64,000 bases of DNA from UBA1447 sp964627535 (lineage in GTDB: Bacteria; Bacillota; Clostridia; Oscillospirales; Acutalibacteraceae), in contig CAZVJW010000002.1 of assembly GCA_964627535.1 (NCBI GenBank), positions 1 through 64,000 of the forward strand, written 5' to 3'. The translations under genes were made by a program, and so were the position numbers. Shown here piece by piece: positions 17,906 to 26,959 of this stretch (its first letter is position 1; each line of letters opens with the position of its first letter). A model generated the notes under the pieces. That model had not been told where the DNA came from. It did not search any database and saw only the letters and a list, made by a program, of their open reading frames with translations.

Positions 17906-18610
17906 ATGAAACGTGTACTTGTTGCGGAAGATGAAGCTGCTATAAGAGACTTTATAGTTATAAATTTACAGCGCAGCGGATATGACGTTGTGGAGGCAGA
18001 AGACGGTGAAAAAGCACTGATGGAATACAATTCCTATAATGGTGAGTTCAGTGTTGTTTTACTTGATATAATGATGCCCGGAATTGACGGATTAGAGGTA
18101 TGCAAGCAACTTAGACAAATCAGCAAAAATCTCGGAATTATTATGTTGACCGCAAAAACACAAGAAATGGATAAAGTTACTGGGCTTCTTATGGGTGCTG
18201 ATGATTATGTTATAAAACCATTCTCACCGTCTGAACTTATGGCAAGAGTGGATGCTGTTTACAGACGCGTTGAAATTAACAATAGTTCAAAAAGTATTAC
18301 AAAAAATGATGGAATTCTTGTTTCTGGTGAATTTGTTTTAAATCTACGCAATCGTACTCTTGAAAAGGGAAACAGATTAATTGAATTGACTCAAGTCGAA
18401 TTTCAAATAACCGAATATTTTTTTACAAATCCTGGGGCAGCATTAAGCCGTACAGCAATCCTTAGCAAGGTATGGGGTGACGAGTATATCGGTGAAGAGA
18501 AAATTGTTGATGTAAACATCAGACGCCTTAGAATGAAAATCGAATCCGAACCCTCTGCTCCAAAATACTTAATTACAATTTGGGGTATTGGATATAAGTG
18601 GATACATTGA
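17906..18610 (+). CDS. OmpR/PhoB-type response regulator
   Basis: A 234-residue regulator. The receiver domain (1-120) has the acidic pair in VAEDEAA, phospho-acceptor D54 in LLDIMMPG and K104 in VIKPF. The C-terminal winged-helix DNA-binding domain (about 130-234) ends in YLITIWGIGYKW. The Shine-Dalgarno AAAGGAGG is strong but about 13 nt from the ATG, longer than optimal. It forms a pair with the kinase 30 nt downstream. Target genes cannot be inferred from the sequence. Confidence 0.93.
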   Translation: MKRVLVAEDEAAIRDFIVINLQRSGYDVVEAEDGEKALMEYNSYNGEFSVVLLDIMMPGIDGLEVCKQLRQISKNLGIIMLTAKTQEMDKVTGLLMGADDYVIKPFSPSELMARVDAVYRRVEINNSSKSITKNDGILVSGEFVLNLRNRTLEKGNRLIELTQVEFQITEYFFTNPGAALSRTAILSKVWGDEYIGEEKIVDVNIRRLRMKIESEPSAPKYLITIWGIGYKWIH

Positions 18611-18640
18611 GTAATTATTATGCTGTTTAGGAGAATGGAT

Positions 18641-19720
18641 ATGAATCAAAATATTGGAGGCATTAAAAAAAGATGGATGTTCAATACACTTTTTGTTATT
18701 CTTGTTCTTTTTATAAGTTTTGCCTTTGTTGTTGGTTATATTCTATCTTTAGATAATATTAATAATCAACTTAAAAGTGTGATTTCTATAATCATTTTAT
18801 GCTGTGTTTTTACTTTAGTGTTAGTTGTAGTTTCAGGTATGATCTTTATCAGGTCAATTATTAAACCAATTCGAGATATAGGTATAACGGCAAAACTAAT
18901 TGCTGAAGGTAATTATAACGCTCGAATAAATCATAATAATCATAATGACGAAATTACGGAGCTTTGCGAAATAATAAACAATATGGCTGGTGAACTAAGC
19001 GAGACAGAGAGAATGAAAAATGATTTCATATCAACAATATCTCACGAATTAAGAACTCCTCTTACGGCGATTATGGGTTGGGGAGAAACAATTTTGCAGA
19101 TAGGGGATACAGACGCGGCGCTTACAAAAAGAGGAATGGGTGTAATAATCAGCGAAGTTACCAGACTTTCGGGGATGGTCGAAGAGCTTCTTGACTTTTC
19201 AAGAATGCAAAGCGGACGAATGGATCTGCACATTGAAAAGATTGATGTTCTTGCTGAATTGGATGAAACTGTTTTTGCGTTCAAAGAAAGAGCAGTCAGC
19301 GAAGGTATAGAACTGGTATATAATGCTCCGCATCTGCCTACGCCTATGGATGCGGATGCTGACAGAATAAGACAGGTATTCATTAACATTCTTGATAATT
19401 CGCTGAAATATACCGAACAAGGCGGAAAAATTACCGTATTTGCGGATATAAAGAATGTTACTTCATTAAATATTTCAATATCCGATACCGGTTGCGGGAT
19501 CCCAACAGAATATCTGCCAAAAGTTAAAGAGAAATTCTATAAAGTTAACAACTCGGTTAGAGGATCGGGAATAGGTTTAGGTGTTGCGGATGAGATAGTT
19601 AAGTTGCATGGAGGCAGTCTTACTATTGACAGCATTCTTGGAGAAGGAACAACCGTTTCTATAAATTTTGTGATTGATGAAGTTATTTTGGATGAAGAAA
19701 GAGGCGTTCCAATTGAGTGA
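18641..19720 (+). CDS. Sensor histidine kinase with HAMP domain
   Basis: A 359-residue membrane kinase. Two transmembrane helices (about 10-35 and 47-70) are separated by only about a dozen residues, so there is essentially no extracellular sensor; signals must come through the membrane or partner proteins. HAMP follows, then HisKA with phospho-acceptor H135 (STISHELRTPL), then HATPase_c with an N-box (FINILDNSLKY), DTGCG and GSGIGLG. The start ATG 18641 is spaced 8 nt from AGGAG; ATG 18620 and 18635 are less likely. It overlaps the DUF1385 gene by 8 nt. Confidence 0.93.
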   Translation: MNQNIGGIKKRWMFNTLFVILVLFISFAFVVGYILSLDNINNQLKSVISIIILCCVFTLVLVVVSGMIFIRSIIKPIRDIGITAKLIAEGNYNARINHNNHNDEITELCEIINNMAGELSETERMKNDFISTISHELRTPLTAIMGWGETILQIGDTDAALTKRGMGVIISEVTRLSGMVEELLDFSRMQSGRMDLHIEKIDVLAELDETVFAFKERAVSEGIELVYNAPHLPTPMDADADRIRQVFINILDNSLKYTEQGGKITVFADIKNVTSLNISISDTGCGIPTEYLPKVKEKFYKVNNSVRGSGIGLGVADEIVKLHGGSLTIDSILGEGTTVSINFVIDEVILDEERGVPIE

Positions 19721-20705
19721 CAAAGATCGAAAAGCCGGAGTAATTTCGGTGGGCGGCCAGGCATTGATAGAAGGCATAATGATGAGAGGCCCCAAAGGAC
19801 TGTCTATGTCGCTTCGTTTGCAAGACGGTACTATTGAAACTACAATGAAAAAAGTTAAACAATTAAAAGATAGCTTTAAGCCTTTTGGATGGCCATTTAT
19901 TCGTGGATTTATTGGTTTTATTGAATCGATGATTTTGGGTTATAAATGTCTTATGGAATCAGCGGAAAAAACAGGTTTTGATGATACCTTAAATGTTGAA
20001 GAACATATGTCAAAGTTCGATATATGGCTAACAAAGCATTTCGGGCCTAAAATGATGGCTGTAATTGGGACTGTTGCAGCTGTATTAGGGTTTGCACTTG
20101 CGTTTCTGCTGTTCTTCTTATTACCCACACTTATATTCAATTTTATCAATTCCAATAATTCGGTATCTATGTGGAAAACAGTTATTGAGGGAGCTATACG
20201 GATTGTAATATTTGTCACATATATGGCACTCGTCGCGAATATGAAAGATGTAAAAAGGTTATATATGTATCACGGAGCAGAGCATAAATCAATATTCTGC
20301 TTTGAAAAAGGTGAAGAACTTACAGTAGAAAATGTCAGAAAGCAAAGACGCTTTCATCCCCGCTGCGGTACAAGTTTTATTTTTGTGATGATAATCCTAA
20401 GTATACTTATATCGTCAATAGTCATATTTATATTTCCTAATTTGAAAGATGAAACGGCATTGTGGATGTTCGTAAAACTCCTTATAATTCCTGTTATTAT
20501 GAGTATTGGTTATGAATTTATTAAGTACGCAGGTACTCATAATAATGTTCTTGTTAAGGTGCTTTCAGCCCCTGGGTTATGGATGCAAAGAATCACAACA
20601 AAAGAACCTACAGACGATATAATCGAGGTCGGAATTGCTGCTCTCAAAGCAGTTCTTGAAAGTGTTGATTCAAACTCTCAATTATCTTCTGACAAGGTTA
20701 CATGA
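19713..20705 (+). CDS. DUF1385 integral membrane protein, probably frameshifted at its end
   Basis: A 330-residue DUF1385 protein. The N-terminus has GGQALIEGIMMRGP, the centre has several transmembrane helices (about 110-145, 160-180, 215-240, 255-275), and conserved HGAEHK and HPRCGT motifs suggest a metal site. Function is unknown; the gene commonly neighbours prmC in Firmicutes. TTG 19713 has GAGG with 8 nt spacing and is the best start. After the TGA at 20703-20705 the +1 frame stays open for 27 hydrophilic codons (20704-20784) and ends in an ATGA overlap with prmC, suggesting a one-base insertion or programmed shift. Confidence 0.85.
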   Translation: MSDKDRKAGVISVGGQALIEGIMMRGPKGLSMSLRLQDGTIETTMKKVKQLKDSFKPFGWPFIRGFIGFIESMILGYKCLMESAEKTGFDDTLNVEEHMSKFDIWLTKHFGPKMMAVIGTVAAVLGFALAFLLFFLLPTLIFNFINSNNSVSMWKTVIEGAIRIVIFVTYMALVANMKDVKRLYMYHGAEHKSIFCFEKGEELTVENVRKQRRFHPRCGTSFIFVMIILSILISSIVIFIFPNLKDETALWMFVKLLIIPVIMSIGYEFIKYAGTHNNVLVKVLSAPGLWMQRITTKEPTDDIIEVGIAALKAVLESVDSNSQLSSDKVT

Positions 20706-20783
20706 AGGCGTTGATAGTGTTCAGAATGAAACAAGTAATTTGAACCAGAATATTGATGCCAATGATAAACATAAAGGAATAAA

Positions 20784-21629
20784 ATGACGAATTATTCACT
20801 CTATAAACTCGGAAAGTGTTTACTTGAAAACGCAAATATAGAAAATGCGGCATTTGAAGCCATAAGCCTGCTTGAAATCAGTATAGGTTATAACAGAACT
20901 CAACTTTTTCTACATAAAGATGAGCAAGTAATTCCTATTTTTGAAAAGAATTACTTTGATTTAGTAGAAAGGCGTGTTCAAGGTGAACCGTTGCAATATA
21001 TATTAGGAAAATGGGAGTTTATGGGTCTTGAGTTTTTTGTTGGGAAAGGGGTTCTTATACCTCGTCCGGAAACTGAAATACTTGCAGAACTTGCAATAAA
21101 CGAATTGCAGAACAAAAAAAAAGTTATTGTTTTTGATTTGTGCGCTGGCACAGGATGCATTGGTATAAGTGTTGCAAAACAACAGGAAAATGCGCAGGTT
21201 TATCTTATAGAAAATTCAAATGAAGCGATACGGTTCTTAAAACAAAACATTCAAACTTATATGTTGAAAAACACAGTAGCGTTAAACGGTGATATATTTA
21301 ATGGGTTTGAGGCATACGATTTACCTAACCCTGATATTGTATTGTCCAATCCGCCATATATTCCAAGTTGTGAATTGTCATCATTACAAGCAGAGATTAA
21401 GTATGAGCCGGAGCAAGCACTGAACGGTGGGGAAAACGGTTTAGATTACTATATCGCATTGAAAAAATTATGGCTGCCTCATATTAATCATGGTGGGATA
21501 ATGGCTGTTGAATGCGGTGAGGATCAAGCGGATATAATATCAAATATGTTTTCAAATGTCAGAAACGATATAGAAATATTGATTGATAATAACGGAATAT
21601 CCAGGGTTGTTAAAATTAAAGTCAAATAA
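20784..21629 (+). CDS. prmC: Release factor glutamine methyltransferase PrmC
   Basis: A 281-residue SAM-dependent methyltransferase that methylates the GGQ glutamine of RF1 and RF2. The N-terminal helical domain (1-80) precedes the Rossmann fold, with RPETE (near 91), DLCAGTGCIG as SAM site and catalytic N189-P-P-Y192. The ATG sits in ATGA, which would overlap the frameshifted DUF1385 reading frame. A GGAAT sequence is the only ribosome binding site, which supports translational coupling. Confidence 0.95.
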   Translation: MTNYSLYKLGKCLLENANIENAAFEAISLLEISIGYNRTQLFLHKDEQVIPIFEKNYFDLVERRVQGEPLQYILGKWEFMGLEFFVGKGVLIPRPETEILAELAINELQNKKKVIVFDLCAGTGCIGISVAKQQENAQVYLIENSNEAIRFLKQNIQTYMLKNTVALNGDIFNGFEAYDLPNPDIVLSNPPYIPSCELSSLQAEIKYEPEQALNGGENGLDYYIALKKLWLPHINHGGIMAVECGEDQADIISNMFSNVRNDIEILIDNNGISRVVKIKVK

Positions 21630-21717
21630 TATTTTTCATTTCTATTTTTATGTTGACATGAACATGCTTTTAACTTAATCTATATATTACACATTAATTG
21701 TTAATATGGGAGATAAT

Positions 21718-22386
21718 ATGATTTTTGATTTGATTAGAAATGGATTTTCACTTCAGGTATTTATTAATCTGCTTGTTAGAGTATTTGTTATTTTTTGTGT
21801 TTTGCCTGTTCATGAATATGCTCATGCATTGATTGCGACAAAACTTGGCGATCCGACAGCACGGATGAATGGAAGACTTACGATCAACCCTTTGGCACAT
21901 ATAGATCCGATAGGCGCACTGATGATTATTATCGCAGGTTTTGGATATGCAAAACCCGTCCCTGTCAACATCAGAAATTTTAAAAACAGAAAAAAAGGTA
22001 TGGCTATTACCGCACTTGCAGGGCCTTTTTCGAATATTATTATGGGATTCCTTTCAATTGTATTAATGAATATTGTTCTGAAACCTTTGAATATAAATAA
22101 CAGCACAATTTTAGAGGTTATTTATTACTTCTTATATTTTAATGCAGTTATAAATATCAATCTTGCTGTTTTTAATCTTTTACCGATTCCGCCATTAGAT
22201 GGTTCGCGGCTTGCTGCGGTAATAATTCCTGATAAATATTATTATAAAATTATGCAGTATGAACGATATATAATGATTGCTGTATTAATATTGTTATTTA
22301 CAGGAATATTGACAACCCCGTTGAGTTTACTTTCAACAACTATTTTAAAAGCAATGAATTGGGTTGTGAAGCTTGGGTTCAATTAA
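21718..22386 (+). CDS. Site-2 protease family (M50) membrane protease
   Basis: A 222-residue membrane metalloprotease. The zinc motif H32-E33-Y-A-H36 lies in the first transmembrane helix, and the third ligand is in the NLLPIPPLDGSR motif. It is the short form without a PDZ domain, like Bacillus YwhC or related rhomboid-like M50 proteins of unknown substrate. ATG 21718 follows GGGAG; ATG 21706 is also in frame. A TTGACA at 21653-21658 with a poor -10 (TAATCT, 21676-21681) may start the M50-scpA-scpB transcript. Confidence 0.9.
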   Translation: MIFDLIRNGFSLQVFINLLVRVFVIFCVLPVHEYAHALIATKLGDPTARMNGRLTINPLAHIDPIGALMIIIAGFGYAKPVPVNIRNFKNRKKGMAITALAGPFSNIIMGFLSIVLMNIVLKPLNINNSTILEVIYYFLYFNAVININLAVFNLLPIPPLDGSRLAAVIIPDKYYYKIMQYERYIMIAVLILLFTGILTTPLSLLSTTILKAMNWVVKLGFN

Positions 22387-23126
22387 TATTCAAGGGGCTG
22401 AATTTTACGGAAAAAATATCATATAAGCTGAATATGTTTGAAGGCCCTATGGACCTTCTTCTATATTTAATAAGCAAGCACAAACTTAGCATAAATGATG
22501 TTCCTATACTTGAACTCGTTGAGCAATATCTAACCTATGTAAAAACTATGCAAGAAGACCTTGATGTTGCAAGCGATTTTCTAGAAATGGCTGCAAGATT
22601 GGTATATATAAAAACCGTATCACTGTTACCTGTCCATGAGGAGGCAGATAAACTTGCTGAAGAGTTAAGAGGCGAATTAACCGAGTATATGGATTGTCAA
22701 ATAATTGCCGGGAAGCTTGCACAGCAAGCAAAAGGCTTTGATTTATTTTTTCGGATTCCTCAGGAGTTCAAAGAAGATATGACATATATCCGCTTGCATG
22801 AGCCGGTTGAGCTTTATAATGCATATGTTTCTGCTGTTGGAAAGGGAAAGCGTAAGTTGCCACCGCCAATTGAATCTTTTTCCAGTATTATCTCAAAAAC
22901 AATTGTTTCGGTTACTTCACGTATTAAATTTATATTATACAAACTTGCATATACAAGACATCTGAAGTTTATTTTATTTTTTGATAAAGCTGAATCACGT
23001 TCAGAAATGGTAGCAACCTTTTTAGCTATGCTTACACTTGCTAAAGCAAAAAAAATTCTAATTGAGGGTGCCGGTGACAAAGCAGAAATAATATTGAGGA
23101 ATAGAACGGGGGCTGAACATTTTTGA
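22359..23126 (+). CDS. scpA: Segregation and condensation protein A
   Basis: The kleisin subunit that links SMC dimers with ScpB for chromosome condensation. The FEGPMDLLLYLI N-terminal motif and the winged-helix C-terminus are clear. The start is uncertain. TTG 22359 overlaps the M50 gene by 28 nt and has no Shine-Dalgarno. By homology the protein should begin with M before EKISYKL, but that codon (22407-22409) is ACG, 9 nt after a good AAGGGG. The protein is 255 residues from TTG or 239 from ACG. The stop overlaps the scpB start by 4 nt. Confidence 0.9.
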   Translation: MGCEAWVQLIFKGLNFTEKISYKLNMFEGPMDLLLYLISKHKLSINDVPILELVEQYLTYVKTMQEDLDVASDFLEMAARLVYIKTVSLLPVHEEADKLAEELRGELTEYMDCQIIAGKLAQQAKGFDLFFRIPQEFKEDMTYIRLHEPVELYNAYVSAVGKGKRKLPPPIESFSSIISKTIVSVTSRIKFILYKLAYTRHLKFILFFDKAESRSEMVATFLAMLTLAKAKKILIEGAGDKAEIILRNRTGAEHF

Positions 23127-23704
23127 ATGTTGTTGAAATGCAAGCAGCTGCTGAAGCAATATTATTTGCGTCAGGTGAACCTATAGAAATTGCGAGAATA
23201 GCGGAAGTTCTTGAAACTGACATTGCAGCTGCGGAAATTATCTTAAATAATCTTACAATAAATTTAACAGAACGTTTCAGCGGGTTATGTATTGTTAGAC
23301 TTGCGGAAAAATATCAGCTATGCTCACGAACAGAATATGCGGAAAAAATTCGAGCTGTTTTAGAAATAAAACGAAACACGCCTCTTTCTTCAGCAGCCTT
23401 TGAAGTGTTGGCAGTTGTTGCCTATAATCAACCCGTAACCAAGTCCTATATTGAACAAGTGAGAGGAGTAGATTGCTCCGGTGTGATTTCAACCCTTTGC
23501 CAAAAAGGTCTTCTTGAAGAAAAAGGTAGATTGGAGCTACCCGGAAGACCATTGCTTTATGGGACAACATCGGAATTTCTTCGATGTTTTTGTATTTCAT
23601 CTCTCAGCGAACTGCCTGATTTACCGGAAAAAGATGATGATATTGAAGCAATAAAACCACAAGAAGACCAGTTAACCTTTGATTCGGAAGATTCTGTAAA
23701 ATAA
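23123..23704 (+). CDS. scpB: Segregation and condensation protein B
   Basis: A 193-residue winged-helix protein, partner of ScpA and SMC. The N-terminal AAAEAILFASGEPIE segment and the AFEVLAVVAYNQPVT motif near residue 90 are diagnostic. TTG 23123 overlaps the scpA stop (TTGA) and is about 10 nt after GGGGG. The C-terminal 30 residues are acidic. The scpA-scpB pair is followed by DUF2953 and gerW, a common clostridial order. Confidence 0.95.
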   Translation: MNVVEMQAAAEAILFASGEPIEIARIAEVLETDIAAAEIILNNLTINLTERFSGLCIVRLAEKYQLCSRTEYAEKIRAVLEIKRNTPLSSAAFEVLAVVAYNQPVTKSYIEQVRGVDCSGVISTLCQKGLLEEKGRLELPGRPLLYGTTSEFLRCFCISSLSELPDLPEKDDDIEAIKPQEDQLTFDSEDSVK

Positions 23705-23728
23705 GTTCTCACCTATATGAGGGGAGTA

Positions 23729-24376
23729 ATGCGTTTGAATTTTTTTATAATAATATTTTCAATAATTATGGTTATCGTTCTTATTCTTTGTATTAGAATT
23801 TTTGTCGAGCTTAATTATGATGACAAGTTTTATTTCGAAGTTAAATGGCTTTTTATTAAGTATCAAATATATCCAACGAAAGAAAAAAGTAAAGAAGAAC
23901 CAAAGGAACAAACTGAAAAAATCAAGAAAACTGAAAAAAGCAAAAAAACCGAAAAAAAGCCTAATCCGATAAAGGCTTTCTATAACAATCAAGGGATTGA
24001 AGGGGTTGTAGAATTAATAGAAAGCTCGGCATCGGCGATTTCGGGTATGTTTAAACGAATAGCGAAAGCTATAATAGTTAATAATTTATTTGTTGATATG
24101 ACAATATCGGGTGAGGATTCAGCAAAGACAGCTTTAAAATATGGAAAAATGTGTGCAATATTATACCCTGCGGTTGGATCTATTTATTCGGTTATGAAAA
24201 TTCAAAAATACCATGTCAATATAAATCCTGATTTTATCAACTCATCAAATCAAGCAATATTTAATGTTGCTTTTTCATTTTTGCCAATAAGAATTACCAA
24301 TGCAGCGTTGATTTTAGCTGTTCAGCTTATATTTAAAGTCATGTTAAAATTATTTATTGGCAGCAGAAAGAAATAA
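23729..24376 (+). CDS. DUF2953 membrane-anchored protein
   Basis: A 215-residue protein. One transmembrane helix at about residues 4-24 is followed by a basic, lysine-rich linker (about 50-80) and a DUF2953-like beta domain ending in a second hydrophobic helix near the C-terminus. Members are found in spore-forming Firmicutes next to ytfJ/gerW; biochemical function is unknown. ATG 23729 is preceded by GAGGGGAG. The gene lies 30 nt before gerW and is probably co-expressed with it. Confidence 0.75.
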   Translation: MRLNFFIIIFSIIMVIVLILCIRIFVELNYDDKFYFEVKWLFIKYQIYPTKEKSKEEPKEQTEKIKKTEKSKKTEKKPNPIKAFYNNQGIEGVVELIESSASAISGMFKRIAKAIIVNNLFVDMTISGEDSAKTALKYGKMCAILYPAVGSIYSVMKIQKYHVNINPDFINSSNQAIFNVAFSFLPIRITNAALILAVQLIFKVMLKLFIGSRKK

Positions 24377-24406
24377 ATATTAAGAACTGAAAGGTGGAAT
24401 TTCTGT

Positions 24407-24820
24407 ATGAAAGAACAATCAGCATCGGGTATTTTAGGTACAGCTATCGAAAAAATCAGAGATTTGGTTGATGTCAGCACAATAATAGGCGATACGATTA
24501 ATGTAGGCGAAGGTGTTTCGATAATTCCTGTTTCAAAGGTTACATACGGTTTTGCTTCCGGAGGATCAGACTTCCCGTCAAAAAGTGCTTCCGAGATTTT
24601 TGGCGGCGGCGGTGGCGCAGGGATTACGATTTCTCCTGTTGCGTTTCTTGTTGTACACAACGGAGAGGTAACAATTAAAAACATTGCATCAGGTGATAAT
24701 TCTGCTGAAAGAATTATCGGAATGGTTCCGGATATGGTTGACAAGATTACCAGTGTAATAAATATGTTTGTTAAGGATAAATCCAAGGCAAACAATGCAA
24801 CAGAAAGTGCTGGAAAATAG
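24407..24820 (+). CDS. gerW: GerW family sporulation protein (YtfJ)
   Basis: A 137-residue protein of the GerW/YtfJ family. Conserved are the GDTIN segment, VSKVTYGFASGGSDF, a GGGGGAG loop and SPVAFLVV. In Bacillus subtilis YtfJ is made in the forespore and is needed for germination involving the GerA receptor. Its presence supports a spore-forming host. AAAGGTGG gives the ribosome binding site. Nothing recognisable lies in the 139 nt that follow. Confidence 0.93.
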   Translation: MKEQSASGILGTAIEKIRDLVDVSTIIGDTINVGEGVSIIPVSKVTYGFASGGSDFPSKSASEIFGGGGGAGITISPVAFLVVHNGEVTIKNIASGDNSAERIIGMVPDMVDKITSVINMFVKDKSKANNATESAGK

Positions 24821-24959
24821 TTTAATTATTACTATTTAATTACATGTATTTTTTGTTTATTATTATGGCATTGGACGAAAAATAGAATCTTTGTTGTTTG
24901 GTTTATAGTTATTAATCTTGTTTTATTTAACACAGTAGAATTAAATTCGCAAAAAGGAT

Positions 24960-25706
24960 ATGAAGAAAGTGACAGACGATAATATCAGGCTGCAAAAATA
25001 TATATCCGAATGCGGAATATCTTCAAGACGTAAAGCGGAAGAATTAATTATATCAGATAAGGTTTTTGTTAACGGAAAGTGCGCAAAAATCGGCGACAAA
25101 ATAAACCCTCAAAAAGATACTGTTTCTGTTAATGGTAAAGTAATAAAAAATGACAGTGGATTGCGTTATATCATGCTTTATAAGCCTCGCGGTTTCGTTA
25201 CGACAATGGAAGATGAACTTGGCAGAAAATGTGTTGCGCAGCTTGTATCGGATATTGACGAAAGAGTTTATCCTGTCGGCAGACTGGACAAAGACTCTGA
25301 AGGTCTTTTGCTTATGACAAATGACGGAAATTTTCACAATGCGATGACTCATCCAACCCATAATATTTCGAAAACCTACAGAGTCACTGTACGTCCGAAT
25401 GTTACCGACGAACAGATTACAGCAATGGTTACGGGTTTGCAGGTAGACGGTAGGATAACCGCACTGTCAGAGGTCAGAGTGTTACAAAAGGAATCTGACA
25501 GAGTGATTTTAGAAATCATATTACACGAAGGAAGAAACAGACAAATAAGGAAAATGTGTGAAGAGTTAAATTTAGAGGTTGCCAGACTTAAAAGAATTGC
25601 CGAAGGTTCTATAAAACTTGGAATGCTTCCGCAAGGGAAATGGCGTGACTTAACAAAGGAGGAAGTTGATAAATTGTTACGCTTAGCCTCCATATCCAAC
25701 ACATGA
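24960..25706 (+). CDS. rluB: 23S rRNA/large-ribosomal pseudouridine synthase (RluB/RsuA family)
   Basis: A 248-residue pseudouridine synthase. The S4 RNA-binding domain is at residues 8-65 (RLQKYISECGISSRRKAEELI region). The catalytic domain carries the aspartate in GRLDKDSEGLLL and the closing GRNRQIRKM motif. Family assignment to RluB (23S U2605 in E. coli) over RsuA is likely from the scpAB-rluB neighbourhood. ATG 24960 is only 2-3 nt from AAAGG, so GTG 24969 is a possible true start. Confidence 0.92.
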   Translation: MKKVTDDNIRLQKYISECGISSRRKAEELIISDKVFVNGKCAKIGDKINPQKDTVSVNGKVIKNDSGLRYIMLYKPRGFVTTMEDELGRKCVAQLVSDIDERVYPVGRLDKDSEGLLLMTNDGNFHNAMTHPTHNISKTYRVTVRPNVTDEQITAMVTGLQVDGRITALSEVRVLQKESDRVILEIILHEGRNRQIRKMCEELNLEVARLKRIAEGSIKLGMLPQGKWRDLTKEEVDKLLRLASISNT

Positions 25707-25763
25707 GTTTAATGGCTTAATAATATATATTATAATTTACAGGTTGAAGTGAGGGTTTGTATT

Positions 25764-26642
25764 ATGGTAAGAAGCATGACCGGTTATGGATATGCGCAAG
25801 GTTTGATCAATGGTATGAATATTACATTTGAAATAAAAAGCGTCAACCATAGATACTTTGAGTATTCATCCAGATTACCACGTAATTATGGATTCCTGGA
25901 TGAAAAATTGAAGGGAATTCTGCAAAACAAAGTATCTCGAGGTAAAGTTGAGTGTTTTATTCAAATTGAAACTCTTGAACAAGAAAATGTTATTGTACAG
26001 TTAAATCATTCGTTAGCTTCCGGATATATTGAGGCGTTTGCAGAGCTTTCGAAACGTTACGGGATCAGTAATGATATATCTGTATCAACATTTTCAAGAT
26101 ACAATGACATTTTCTCAGTTCATAAAGGACAAGAGGATGAAAATAAAGTTCTTCAAGCAGTCATATGCGTTGCTGAAGAAGCTCTGCAAAAGTTTGTAAA
26201 TATGCGTGAGACTGAGGGGGAAAGACTTAAGGATGATATATTAATACGCAAAGGTGAGATTATAAAATGTATAGAATTTATCGAAATACGTTCACCTGAA
26301 ACAGTAAAAGAATATAATGAAAAGATTATTTACAGAATGAGAGAACTTCTTGATGATTCTCATGTTGACGAACAACGGCTTTTAACAGAAGCCGCAATAT
26401 ATGCAGATAAGATTGCTGTCGCAGAGGAAACGGTAAGGCTTCGCAGCCATTTGGTTCAATTGGAAGAATTGTTCAATTCGAAAGATGCAGTCGGAAGGAA
26501 AATAGATTTTTTAGTACAAGAGATAAACAGAGAAGCTAATACAATCGGATCAAAAGCTCAGGATGTTGAAATTGCGCGATGTGTAGTGAACATAAAATCG
26601 GAAATCGAGAAAATTCGTGAGCAGGTTCAGAATATCGAATAG
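25764..26642 (+). CDS. YicC/YloC family endoribonuclease
   Basis: A 292-residue protein starting with the family-typical VRSMTGYG and ending with the REANTIGSKAQDVEI and VVNIKSEIEKIREQVQNIE helices. YicC-like proteins (YloC in Bacillus) are endoribonucleases acting on small RNAs or mRNA. ATG 25764 follows GTGAGGG by 8 nt; a GTG at 25749 is also in frame but lies on that site. It is the first gene of the conserved yicC-remA-gmk-rpoZ-priA series. Confidence 0.93.
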   Translation: MVRSMTGYGYAQGLINGMNITFEIKSVNHRYFEYSSRLPRNYGFLDEKLKGILQNKVSRGKVECFIQIETLEQENVIVQLNHSLASGYIEAFAELSKRYGISNDISVSTFSRYNDIFSVHKGQEDENKVLQAVICVAEEALQKFVNMRETEGERLKDDILIRKGEIIKCIEFIEIRSPETVKEYNEKIIYRMRELLDDSHVDEQRLLTEAAIYADKIAVAEETVRLRSHLVQLEELFNSKDAVGRKIDFLVQEINREANTIGSKAQDVEIARCVVNIKSEIEKIREQVQNIE

Positions 26643-26680
26643 ATAGATATTTGGCTATCAATACTTTGGAGGCATATTTA

Positions 26681-26959
26681 ATGAAGCTTATTAATATCGG
26701 TTTCGGCAACATGGTCAACGCTAACCGTCTCGTTGCAATTGTAAGCCCCGAATCGGCACCTATAAAAAGAATAATTCAGGACTGCAAGGAAAGGGGTACA
26801 TTAATTGACGCTACACATGGCCGAAGAACAAGAGCCGTTATAATAACTGACAGCGACCATGTAATACTTACGTATCTTCAAAGCGAAACTGTTGCAAACA
26901 GACTTGATGATGATGATGGCAACGAAATCGATATTGAGGAGGATGACGAGAATGAATAA
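26681..26959 (+). CDS. remA: RemA family DNA-binding regulator (DUF370)
   Basis: A 92-residue protein with a nearly invariant core (LINIGFGNMV, SPESAPIKR, DATHGRRTRAVIITDSDHVI). In Bacillus, RemA is a ring-forming DNA-binding protein that activates matrix and osmoprotection genes. The C-terminus is an acidic tail. ATG 26681 has TGGAGG upstream and gives the family length. It overlaps gmk by 8 nt, the standard order in Firmicutes. Confidence 0.95.
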   Translation: MKLINIGFGNMVNANRLVAIVSPESAPIKRIIQDCKERGTLIDATHGRRTRAVIITDSDHVILTYLQSETVANRLDDDDGNEIDIEEDDENE

